Shown here: positions 1-6,700 of the stretch, one piece after another
How positions within the stretch are numbered: the stretch's first letter is position 1
How the letters are laid out: every line of letters begins with the position of its first letter
IMG/VR virus record: IMGVR_UViG_3300032242_000655
Coordinates: 1 to 39,202 of that record
From: a virus
Direction: 5' to 3' (one strand)
Length of the DNA: 39,202 bases
Made by a program: the position numbers and the translations under genes
The notes under the pieces: model-generated
The model's input: only the letters and a program-made list of their open reading frames with translations
Databases searched by the model: none
Told to the model about the DNA's origin: nothing

Positions 1-40
1 CCCTAATTCAACCAATTACCAACCACATGAGGTAAATACC

Positions 41-544
41 GTGGAAAATATGGAAATCGAAACTAAATCGGCCCCTGTAACACGCGGAATTCGTGAAGCT
101 AACCTTCGTGCGGAACAGATTCGCTCTCGTTCGCGCAATGAAGATTTGGATGCAACTGTTTATGACAAGTTTTACATTGATCCACGCGATATCCCGGATG
201 GATGGGACTACAATTGGAAGCGTTATGAAACTATGGGCATGAAAGATGGCTCGTATGAAGTTGAATTGGCGCAGACTGGCTGGGAAGCAGTCGATTCATC
301 ACGTCATCCATCAATGATGCCTGCCAATCATAAGGGCCCAATCATCCGCGAAGGCATGATTTTGATGGAACGCCCAGCGGAAATCTCTAATCGCGCCAAG
401 TTCTTGGAATTGCAGGAAGCCCGCCGCGTTGTAAATGAAAAAGAACGCGCATTGGGCATGGCTCCTAGCGGCACTTTCGAGCGCGACCAGCGTCGTCAGG
501 TCGTTAAGAAAGAATATATTCCAATGGAAATTCCTAAAGGTTGA
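41..544 (+). CDS. Conserved phage protein upstream of the capsid genes
   Basis: A 167-residue soluble, charged protein. No catalytic motif, signal peptide or membrane segment is visible. The start chosen is GTG at 41, because GAGG at 29-32 lies 8 bases upstream. The ATG at 50 is in frame but 17 bases from that site. The frame stays open to base 1, so a longer gene truncated by the window edge cannot be excluded. It sits just before the decoration and capsid genes, where short-tailed phages often keep scaffold or head-assembly proteins. Proteins of this general type (acidic-basic mix, a DPxxxPDGW-like segment near residues 47-55, ERDQRRQ near the C-terminus) recur in environmental phages at this position. 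The precise role is unknown; a head-assembly role is inference from position. Confidence 0.85.
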   Translation: MENMEIETKSAPVTRGIREANLRAEQIRSRSRNEDLDATVYDKFYIDPRDIPDGWDYNWKRYETMGMKDGSYEVELAQTGWEAVDSSRHPSMMPANHKGPIIREGMILMERPAEISNRAKFLELQEARRVVNEKERALGMAPSGTFERDQRRQVVKKEYIPMEIPKG

Positions 545-576
545 GATTAATGTAATTTTTTCCTTTAACACCCTTG

Positions 577-608
577 CGCGATAAATATTCATCATGGTAT
601 TTATCGCG
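577..608 (+). terminator. 11-bp hairpin between head genes
   Basis: Bases 577-587 are a perfect inverted repeat of 598-608 (CGCGATAAATA / TATTTATCGCG) with a 10-base loop. It is the only strong structure in the 158-base gap 545-702. The run of T after the second arm is poor, so it may be a weak terminator, an RNA-processing site or an mRNA-stabilising stem ahead of the highly expressed decoration and capsid genes. A second, smaller inverted repeat (GATCTTA at 649-655, TAAGATC at 676-682) follows. Confidence 0.5.
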
Positions 609-702
609 TATTCACTTCCGTTACGCGCCGTAGCGGGCTTTTCTGACTGATCTTAATGTGACGCGCTGTCAAAAGTAAGATCATTCCAGACAGGAGCTAC
701 CT

Positions 703-1311
703 ATGGCGAACACATCTGCGCCCAATGGTTTCCAACTTGCTGGCTTCCTCGACGGGCGTGAAGGTTCTCTGGGCCAATCGCAGTGGTTGATTGCTAGTGG
801 TGATTCTAACTACTACATGACGGGCGATCCCGTCTCCCTCTCGGGCGGTTACTTGACTGCCGCAACTGTCGGTGCAAACCAGATTCTTGGTGTTTTCATC
901 GGTTGTGAATACTACTCCTCCGCAGTAAACCGCGTTATCTGGTCGCCATATTGGCCCGGTAGCACGACTGTTCCTTCGGGCACTGTCATTACTGCATGGG
1001 TTATCACTGATCCACAGGCTACGTTTAAAGTGCAGTCGAGCGGTTCGTCCGCTGTAGTGCAGGCAAACGTCGGCAAGAACATTGACTGGGCTGGTCTCAC
1101 GACTTCGCCAACCTCCGCACAGCAGTTTAGCGGTCAGTCGATTGCGTACGCCAATCAGGCGAACATCAGTGCTTCGACTAACTATGCATTCCGCATCCTC
1201 AATCTGATTACCCAGCCTCCGGGCGCGAACGGTACGGACACTACTACTCCGTACAACTACATCACTGTAGCGTTCAACAATCAGACCTTCCGCACCACCG
1301 CTGGCCTGTAA
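703..1311 (+). CDS. Probable capsid decoration / head-stabilisation protein
   Basis: A 202-residue protein rich in Ser, Thr, Gly, Ala and Asn, with the alternating pattern of an all-beta virion protein. There is no signal peptide or membrane helix. The ATG at 703 is preceded by AGGAG at 692-696 with good spacing. It lies directly before the major capsid gene, 13 bases apart, and shares its transcript. This is the usual place for a decoration or cement protein that binds the outside of the expanded HK97-type shell. The role is inferred from position, size and composition; no diagnostic motif was recognised. Low-complexity runs near the C-terminus (TDTTTPYNY) suggest an exposed loop. Confidence 0.75.
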   Translation: MANTSAPNGFQLAGFLDGREGSLGQSQWLIASGDSNYYMTGDPVSLSGGYLTAATVGANQILGVFIGCEYYSSAVNRVIWSPYWPGSTTVPSGTVITAWVITDPQATFKVQSSGSSAVVQANVGKNIDWAGLTTSPTSAQQFSGQSIAYANQANISASTNYAFRILNLITQPPGANGTDTTTPYNYITVAFNNQTFRTTAGL

Positions 1312-1324
1312 GGAGTAATACACA

Positions 1325-2239
1325 ATGGCTATTAATCTTAGTCAGATTCGTGACCTTCTCCTCCCCGGTCTCCGTGGCGTTGAAGGCAAGTACACCCAGA
1401 TTCCAAGCCAGTACGACAAGGTGTTCGAAATCACCAAGTCGAACATGGCTTTGGAACGCACCGCAGAAATGCGCTACCTCGGCCTCGCCGCTTTGAAGAC
1501 TGAAGGTGGTAACACCCAGTTTGATAACGCCGCTGGCGAACGTTATGTCTACAATCAGGAACATAACGAAATCGCTCTCGGTTACGCGATCACCCGTAAG
1601 GCTATCGACGATAACCTGTACAAAGCGCAGTTCAAGCCAACCAACCTCGGCCTTGTGGAATCCTTCCATCAGACTAAGGAAATCTACGCCGCTAACGTTC
1701 TGAACACGGCTACGACCTACAATGCTGCAATCGGCGGTGACGGTGTTGCTCTCTGCTCCACCTCGCATCCTATTGACGGCACTACCATTGCCAACAAGCC
1801 AACCGTTGACGTTGACCTCAACGAATCGACTCTGTTGAACGGCATGGTTTCAATCCGTCAGAACTTCCGTGATATCGCTGGCATCAAAATCTTCGCTCGC
1901 GGTCGTAAATTGATTGTTCCTCCTTCACTGGAGCCAGTCGCGATCCGCCTGACGAAGACCCAGTTGCGTCCCGGTACAGCAGACAACGATGTGAACGCTA
2001 TCCTCATGACCGCTGGCGGCTTGCCAGAAGGTTACATGGTCATGGACTTCTTGACTTCCAACTACGCTTGGTTCCTCCTGACCAACGTTAAGGGTCTGGT
2101 GTACATGGAACGCGTCCCCTTCGAAATGGATATGCAGGTGGACTTCACGACAGACAACCTGTTGGTGAAGGGCTACGAGCGTTATTCGGTCGGCTACTAC
2201 AACTGGCGTTCGATCTACGGTTCATTCCCCACCTCGTAA
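1325..2239 (+). CDS. Probable major capsid protein (HK97-fold)
   Basis: A 304-residue protein whose length, position and sequence pattern fit a phage major head subunit, the shell-forming protein. It starts MAINLSQIRDLLLPGLRGV. It has the typical early stretch in which a subunit loop (residues ~35-80) precedes a charged helix-like region (IALGYAITRKAIDDN, ~88-102), then long beta-rich segments such as GRKLIVPPSLEPVA (~193-206). The sequence recalls the gpT-like major head subunit group. AAGGAG ends 9 bases before the ATG at 1325. No N-terminal scaffold or protease extension is fused to it, and no separate prohead protease is visible in the window. Codon use is biased to C-ending codons compared with the later fibre genes, as expected for the most abundant virion protein. 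Confidence 0.82.
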   Translation: MAINLSQIRDLLLPGLRGVEGKYTQIPSQYDKVFEITKSNMALERTAEMRYLGLAALKTEGGNTQFDNAAGERYVYNQEHNEIALGYAITRKAIDDNLYKAQFKPTNLGLVESFHQTKEIYAANVLNTATTYNAAIGGDGVALCSTSHPIDGTTIANKPTVDVDLNESTLLNGMVSIRQNFRDIAGIKIFARGRKLIVPPSLEPVAIRLTKTQLRPGTADNDVNAILMTAGGLPEGYMVMDFLTSNYAWFLLTNVKGLVYMERVPFEMDMQVDFTTDNLLVKGYERYSVGYYNWRSIYGSFPTS

Positions 2240-2254
2240 GATTGGAGACAGCAA

Positions 2255-3388
2255 ATGTCTATTTCAGCTAACTCCGGTCCTTACATTTCGTTCGGGCAGA
2301 ACACTATCGGCCTCGTAACGGATTATAACCCCGATCTCGGCCCGTCGCTCTTCTGGGGCGGCGTGGGCCGGATTGACCCACGTCCAAACTTCAACTACAT
2401 CCCGGGTCAGAACTTTGGGGCGTTTACTGCGGGTTTTGCAACATCTGATGCAATGACCATCAATTACGCTCCTTACGCGTTGGGTAATGCTGCAATCGCA
2501 GCAGCCGCAAACGTTGTAAGCGGTACTGCAATGACCCTCGTGTCCACCAATTCCACCTCCACTGGTGTTTCGGTTGGTGCTTCTTGCACTAACTACAACA
2601 CCGGAGTGGCTGTAACTGGTCTTCTGATGGTCGATGGCTTTGCGTCCTTCACGGGCGTGATTGCCAGCAGCGTTCTGACGGTTTCGTCCCTCACGGGCAC
2701 GATTTCCATTGGTATGACTGTTAGTGGTACTGGTGTTAACACTGGTACAACCATTGTGAACCAGCTTACTGGTCCTGCTGGTGGTGCTGGCACTTATACC
2801 GTGCAGGGTGATGATACTGCGTCTTCGACTACTATGACGGCGCAGGCTACTGGCACAACCGCTCTTGCCCAGCCATTCGGTCAGTCGAATACCATTTCTT
2901 TGTGGAATCCGCAGGCTATGGTTTCTCGTGCAGTGAGCGTCACTGGTTCCGCATCGGCTACGGGCGGCAACATTACTATCAGTGGCTACGACATTTATGG
3001 CGTACCAATGTCGGAAGTGATTGCTGCTCCTGCAAGTGCGACAACTGTCAACGGAAAGAAAGCGTTTAAGTATATCTCGTCGGTTGTCCCGGCGTTTACT
3101 GACGCGCACAACTACTCCATTGGCACCACCGACATCTACGGTTTCCCACTTCGTTCTGATAACTTTGGCGATGTAGCGATTAACTACAATGCCACTGGTA
3201 TCACTGCAAATACGGGTTATACCGCTGCTGTCACAACCAGTCCTGCTACTACTAGCACAGGTGACGTTCGCGGCACTTATGCATTGCAGTCGGCTGCTGA
3301 CGCTTCCAAACGTTTGGTTGTCCGCCAGTTTATCACTCCAGCCAATATTGGTTCCATTGCGGGCCTGTTTGGCGTTACCCAAGCATAA
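2255..3388 (+). CDS. Virion structural protein with inserted Gly/Thr beta module
   Basis: A 377-residue protein starting at ATG 2255 with GGAGAC upstream. Residues ~1-125 and ~200-377 look like one beta-rich virion protein (SLWNPQAMVSRAVSVTG..., SGYDIYGVPMSEVI). Between them lies a roughly 65-residue block (~130-198) of the pattern SGTGVNTGTTI ... GGAGTYTV ... ASSTTMTA. That block is a widespread phage module that appears inserted in unrelated structural proteins, so it is probably an added surface domain. The gene follows the capsid gene by 15 bases, consistent with a minor head or decoration protein. The function is unknown. Confidence 0.78.
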   Translation: MSISANSGPYISFGQNTIGLVTDYNPDLGPSLFWGGVGRIDPRPNFNYIPGQNFGAFTAGFATSDAMTINYAPYALGNAAIAAAANVVSGTAMTLVSTNSTSTGVSVGASCTNYNTGVAVTGLLMVDGFASFTGVIASSVLTVSSLTGTISIGMTVSGTGVNTGTTIVNQLTGPAGGAGTYTVQGDDTASSTTMTAQATGTTALAQPFGQSNTISLWNPQAMVSRAVSVTGSASATGGNITISGYDIYGVPMSEVIAAPASATTVNGKKAFKYISSVVPAFTDAHNYSIGTTDIYGFPLRSDNFGDVAINYNATGITANTGYTAAVTTSPATTSTGDVRGTYALQSAADASKRLVVRQFITPANIGSIAGLFGVTQA

Positions 3389-3402
3389 TGAGGACATGAC
3401 CC

Positions 3403-3798
3403 ATGAAGGCTCATAAATCACACGGCATGCACCACGAACATCATGGTCATCATGAGCATGACATTCATGCGCATGTCAAAAAGCACTCGATGAAGCATCA
3501 CCGCAAGGCCCACAAGCGTGGCGGTAAAGTGTCGGAAGGTCATGAAGTCCATGACGAAACCCCACACGATATCTACGCTGGTGCAAACTCTAACGTTGTC
3601 AAAGAAGCCGCTCACAAGAAGCGTGGCGGCGCACTGAAGCACAAGCATCTGGAAGCACATGGTCACCATGCCAAACACCGTCTGGATCGTCCTGCTCGTA
3701 AGCATGGCGGTAAAGTCGGTTCTGACATGAGCCCATTCTCTTCGGCACACGCTGTTAAGACCCCTGCGGGTCGCGACGTGGGTCCGGGGGAGTCCTGA
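3403..3798 (+). CDS. Histidine/lysine-rich small basic protein
   Basis: A 131-residue protein containing 27 histidines, 15 of them in the first 37 residues, together with many lysines and arginines. Three short segments resemble one another: KRGGKV (~38-43), KRGGAL (~73-78) and KHGGKV (~100-105). There is no membrane helix. The start is ATG 3403 after GAGGAC at 3391. The composition suggests binding to nucleic acid or metal ions, and position after capsid genes suggests a virion or packaging role; both are inference. The related GG-centred motif recurs in the large internal proteins downstream. The family is unknown to me, although similar His-rich proteins occur in other environmental phages. 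Confidence 0.8.
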   Translation: MKAHKSHGMHHEHHGHHEHDIHAHVKKHSMKHHRKAHKRGGKVSEGHEVHDETPHDIYAGANSNVVKEAAHKKRGGALKHKHLEAHGHHAKHRLDRPARKHGGKVGSDMSPFSSAHAVKTPAGRDVGPGES

Positions 3799-3827
3799 GC
3801 CGTCCACACCACGAAAGTGGGGGCGGC
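3799..3827 (+). promoter_or_regulatory. Hairpin filling the stop-to-start gap
   Basis: The TGA stop of the His-rich gene ends at 3798 and the GTG of the next gene begins at 3828. The 29 bases between them fold entirely. The outer stem pairs 3799-3805 with 3821-3827 (seven pairs, one G-T). A three-base bulge follows. The inner stem pairs 3809-3812 with 3817-3820 around a GAAA tetraloop. The G-rich segment available as a ribosome-binding site lies in the stem, so translation of the next gene may depend on ribosomes arriving from upstream. Confidence 0.5.
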
Positions 3828-4004
3828 GTGAAGTGGATACAGGGCGCGATTAAGCACCCGGGTGCCCTTCATAAACAGCTTCACGTTCCGGCGGGGGAGA
3901 AAATCCCCGCCAAGAAGCTAGAGAAAGCGGCGCATAGCGACAACCCCTTGCTTGCGAAACGTGCCAATCTAGCCAAAACGTTGAAGAAGATGCACCATTC
4001 TTAA
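3828..4004 (+). CDS. Small basic phage protein (58 aa, GTG start)
   Basis: A 58-residue, lysine-rich protein read from GTG 3828 (initiation as Met) to TAA 4002-4004. It begins MKWIQGAIKHPGALHKQL and contains GEKIPAKKLEKAAH and LLAKRANLAKTLKKM, a pattern of short amphipathic basic helices. I recognise this as a recurrent small hypothetical protein of tailed phages, but no function is established to my knowledge. It is the last gene before a strong terminator. The start is the first in-frame initiation codon after a G-rich stretch at 3819-3823. The alternative ATG at 3990 would leave only four codons. Confidence 0.75.
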   Translation: MKWIQGAIKHPGALHKQLHVPAGEKIPAKKLEKAAHSDNPLLAKRANLAKTLKKMHHS

Positions 4005-4006
4005 AA

Positions 4007-4030
4007 GGGGGGCTAACGCCCCCCTTTTTT
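4007..4030 (+). terminator. Strong rho-independent terminator
   Basis: The stem GGGGGGC (4007-4013) pairs perfectly with GCCCCCC (4018-4024) around a TAAC loop, and six T follow (4025-4030). Four A precede the stem, so it could act in both directions. It closes the head-gene block three bases after the stop of the 58-aa gene. Confidence 0.93.
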
Positions 4031-4045
4031 CATTTGGAGAGACGG

Positions 4046-4294
4046 ATGTCCACACCAGCTTGGCAACGATCAGAAGGCAAGAGTCCGTCCGGCGGGTTGA
4101 ACGCTAAAGGGCGCGAATCCTACCATCACGAAACTGGCGGTACTCTTAAAGCACCGACCAAAGACACGCATAACTCACGGCATCATTCATTTTGTAGCCG
4201 GATGGAAGGTATGCGGTCTAAATTGACCAATCACAAAAACGCTCATGATCCGGATAGCCGGATTAACAAAGCATTGCGCAAGTGGGGCTGCTAA
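4046..4294 (+). CDS. DUF6321-like small basic protein
   Basis: An 82-residue basic protein. The segments SPSGGLNAKGRESY (~13-26), GGTLKAP, SFCSRMEGM and the C-terminal DPDSRINKALRKWGC match my memory of the DUF6321 family, found in phages and some bacteria and without known function. The ATG at 4046 is preferred because GGAG at 4036-4039 precedes it by six bases. A TTG at 4034 lies in frame but has no site. Its mRNA begins just after the terminator, so read-through or an unseen promoter must express it. Its stop overlaps the ATG of the next gene (TAATG). Confidence 0.82.
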   Translation: MSTPAWQRSEGKSPSGGLNAKGRESYHHETGGTLKAPTKDTHNSRHHSFCSRMEGMRSKLTNHKNAHDPDSRINKALRKWGC

Positions 4295-4458
4295 TGGAAA
4301 AGAAACCATTTTGGGAACATCCGCAGGAAAAAGATGCCCATCACAAGCATTTAAGTGCTAAACAGAAATCGACCGCAAAAGCGCATGCACGTGCCGCTGG
4401 CAGACCCTACCCAAATCTGGTAGACAATGCGGCTGTTGCGCGGAAAAAAGGTAAATAA
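4294..4458 (+). CDS. Small basic phage protein (54 aa)
   Basis: A 54-residue, Lys/His-rich protein starting MEKKPFWEHPQEKDAHHKH. Its C-terminal half (AKAHARAAGRPYPNLVDN, then ARKKGK) is a pattern I have seen in many phage small hypotheticals. The ATG at 4294 overlaps the preceding stop codon, so it is probably translated by coupling. It ends one base before the ATG of the following structural gene. It forms a run of small basic proteins with its neighbours. Its function is unknown; a virion-DNA or head-completion role is inference from position. Confidence 0.75.
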   Translation: MEKKPFWEHPQEKDAHHKHLSAKQKSTAKAHARAAGRPYPNLVDNAAVARKKGK

Positions 4459-4459
4459 A

Positions 4460-5254
4460 ATGCCAGATTATTCATATGTCACGCAAGAATCTATTACGCG
4501 TAATGGCCTTCTTGAACCATTTGATCTTCAAGTTGCTCGTGGGCAAATTACCGGACATTCGGAACAAAATATTTTTGGGTATGGCACAACTCCTGCCACC
4601 GCAAATTTGTTTCGTACCGTTTGGGAAAATATGTCTACAACGGAATATGTTTTCCCCAGCTCCGCTGTTACGATGCAGCTAGTAAGTGACAACGCTGGTG
4701 ACACCGCAACCATTACGGTTGTAGGTCTTGATGCTAGCTATAACGTTATTACGGAAAATCTTGTGTTGAATGGGACAACAAACGTTCCAACAACCAAACA
4801 ATATTTCCGCATTAACCAAATGTTTGTTTCCGTAGGAAGTGTGACAAACCCCACTGGTGTTATTACTCTTAAAAATAGCTCCGTGACGTACGCGCAAATC
4901 AATACGGGCGTATTCAACGGCACGACATCTAGCCTTGGCGCAACTCAAATGGCGGTGTTTACTGTTCCTGCCAATTACACGTTTTATGGGCATAGGTACG
5001 GGGCTTACTCGTCATTTAATGGTAACAGTGCTAACTATACAACCTACCGTGCTATTACCAACTCATCTGCGGGCGTTCAAAAACTTATTGTTCAAACCCC
5101 GTATAACACAAATTATGAAGTCCTGCGCGTCTACCCGTTCCCGTATCCGGAAAAAACTGACCTTCGTTTTCAAGTTGCACCAAGCGCGGCGACTGCTGCT
5201 GTCGTAAGTGTCAATATTGGTGGCGTTCTCATTAAAAATGATGGCAATCTTTAA
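4460..5254 (+). CDS. Virion structural protein
   Basis: A 264-residue beta-rich protein. The start ATG 4460 is chosen because AAGGT at 4448-4452 precedes it. Longer in-frame starts would run into the 54-aa gene. The opening (YVTQESITRNGLLEPFDLQV, GQITGHSEQNIFGYG) and the repeated Thr/Asn-rich strands are typical of a family of virion proteins seen in marine and freshwater short-tailed phages. No enzyme motif is visible. Its place between head and adaptor genes suggests a capsid fibre, head vertex or proximal tail component. The exact role is not determined. Confidence 0.75.
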   Translation: MPDYSYVTQESITRNGLLEPFDLQVARGQITGHSEQNIFGYGTTPATANLFRTVWENMSTTEYVFPSSAVTMQLVSDNAGDTATITVVGLDASYNVITENLVLNGTTNVPTTKQYFRINQMFVSVGSVTNPTGVITLKNSSVTYAQINTGVFNGTTSSLGATQMAVFTVPANYTFYGHRYGAYSSFNGNSANYTTYRAITNSSAGVQKLIVQTPYNTNYEVLRVYPFPYPEKTDLRFQVAPSAATAAVVSVNIGGVLIKNDGNL

Positions 5255-5264
5255 GGATTAGTTA

Positions 5265-5957
5265 ATGGCTACTTCGGGTACATACAATTTTAACCCGTCG
5301 TTAGGGGAATTGGTACTCAACGCCTTTGCGCGTTGCGGTGTGCGTCGTACTGCGTTGTTGCAAGAGCATATGCAAGATGCCCGCATGGAAACTAATTTGA
5401 TGCTTTCAAACTGGTCCAATCGCGGTGTAAATCTGTGGGAAGTGGACGTTCAAACGGTTGTTTTGTCTCAAGGCATCACGACTTACAACGTCCCGTCCAA
5501 CACCATTATGATATTGGACGCGTATATCTCGACTGGTTCGGGTCAAAGCCAGTTTGATCGCGTAATCATGCCAATTTCGCGTTCAGAGTACAGCCAAACC
5601 CCAAACAAAAACCAGCAAGCCCCGCCCACGGTGTTTTGGTTTGATCGTCTGATTAACCCAACGGTAACTCTGTGGCCTGTCCCTGATCAGGACAACCAGT
5701 ACACGCTGCGGTATTACCGCGTTAAACAGATTCAAGACGCGAACTACGATAACGGGCAAACTGTGGACATTCCATATCGCTGGTTTGATGCGTTTTCATC
5801 AGGATTGGCGGCTCGTTTGGCGGCAATCTACGCGCCTGATCGTGTGCAGATATTGGGGACTAATGCAGAATCCGCGTATATGATTGCGGCAACGCAGGAT
5901 ACCGAAAACGTTCCGATTTACCTGACCCCGGGGTTGTCCGGTTACTTTAGGATGTAA
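5265..5957 (+). CDS. Head-tail adaptor-like protein (P22 gp4-type position)
   Basis: A 230-residue protein. It has an N-terminal helical part (SLGELVLNAFARCGVRR, then MQDARMETNLMLSNWSNRG, residues ~10-55), a central beta part (GITTYNVPSN, LINPTVTLWPVPD) and a helical end (YRWFDAFSSGLAARLAAIY, ~167-185). This arrangement fits adaptor or tail-accessory proteins, which sit under the portal and join the tail, as P22 gp4 does. GGATTAG upstream of ATG 5265 is a modest ribosome site. A second protein with similar architecture is encoded at 15625. The assignment is based on fold-like pattern, not on a catalytic motif. Confidence 0.72.
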   Translation: MATSGTYNFNPSLGELVLNAFARCGVRRTALLQEHMQDARMETNLMLSNWSNRGVNLWEVDVQTVVLSQGITTYNVPSNTIMILDAYISTGSGQSQFDRVIMPISRSEYSQTPNKNQQAPPTVFWFDRLINPTVTLWPVPDQDNQYTLRYYRVKQIQDANYDNGQTVDIPYRWFDAFSSGLAARLAAIYAPDRVQILGTNAESAYMIAATQDTENVPIYLTPGLSGYFRM

Positions 5958-5959
5958 AA

Positions 5960-6700
5960 ATGTCCTATCGGTTTCATGGCCGTGCGAATGTAGACCCTAG
6001 TAACCCACGGGCATTTGGTCGATGCGACCGCTGTGGGTTTATCTACAATCAGAGTAGCCTTCGCTTCCAGTTTGATTTTCGCGGCCCGCAGTTGCAAAAC
6101 TTGCGGTTTTTGGTGTGCGAAACATGCTACGATACACCGCAGGCTCAGTTAAAACCTATCATAGTAACGCAAGACCCCACACCAATTATCAATGCGCGTC
6201 CGGAAGATTACAATTACGCGAACGCCAGCTATCTGGCGGCAACTGAACCGACAACAACATACCAACTGACGGGTATACCAGTCGATAATAGCATCGATTT
6301 GATTACCGAAGACGGGATAAACATTGTTACGCAGCCGACTGGTGTCCCCGTAGGGTTAAATCCGAACGCTGTTATGCCGTTGCAGGGAACCACAAAGTAT
6401 GACGTTGTCCTTCCCGTTATTTCCATTACCGCAAACGGGACAACAATTATCACTGTGACATGCAGCAGTGTGCATGGGCTATCGACGAATTCGCAAGTGT
6501 CGGTTGAAGATTTGACGAATAACAAAGCTAGCGGGTTTTATTCCGTTACAGTTACGACCGCTACTGCATTTACCTACACCGTTGCATCGCCTATAGTGGC
6601 TGGAAGTTTGATTAACGGTAATACGCGTGTGGCGACCGCTAACGTTGGTTTGCCGACAGGGTTTACACAGATACCACAAGTCGGGGCTTTAAATGGCTAA
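5960..6700 (+). CDS. Cys4 (zinc-ribbon-like) virion-region protein
   Basis: A 246-residue protein. The N-terminal part has CDRC (Cys22, Cys25) and CETC (Cys53, Cys56), a spacing that would bind one zinc ion. The linker PIINARPEDY (~75-84) follows. The C-terminal half (HGLSTNSQVSVED ... FYSVTVTTATAFTYTV, ~170-215) resembles small beta domains common in phage fibre and tail proteins. It starts two bases after the adaptor gene, and its last 8 bases overlap the start of the first fibre gene. A link between the tail tube and the fibres is plausible but not shown. Some phages annotate relatives only as structural. Confidence 0.75.
   Translation: MSYRFHGRANVDPSNPRAFGRCDRCGFIYNQSSLRFQFDFRGPQLQNLRFLVCETCYDTPQAQLKPIIVTQDPTPIINARPEDYNYANASYLAATEPTTTYQLTGIPVDNSIDLITEDGINIVTQPTGVPVGLNPNAVMPLQGTTKYDVVLPVISITANGTTIITVTCSSVHGLSTNSQVSVEDLTNNKASGFYSVTVTTATAFTYTVASPIVAGSLINGNTRVATANVGLPTGFTQIPQVGALNG

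Noticed and set aside
1-35. Possible end of an upstream gene (frame 3, stop at 33-35)
   Set aside because: Only about ten codons are visible; too little to support a gene, although one probably ends here.
697-1323. Long antisense frame opposite the decoration-type gene
   Set aside because: It lies fully inside a well-supported sense gene, has no ribosome site and codes arginine/cysteine-rich sequence typical of a shadow.
2264-3421. 385-codon antisense frame opposite the 377-aa structural gene
   Set aside because: Composition (Arg/Ser/Cys-rich) and lack of any motif or start signal mark it as the reverse of biased sense codons.
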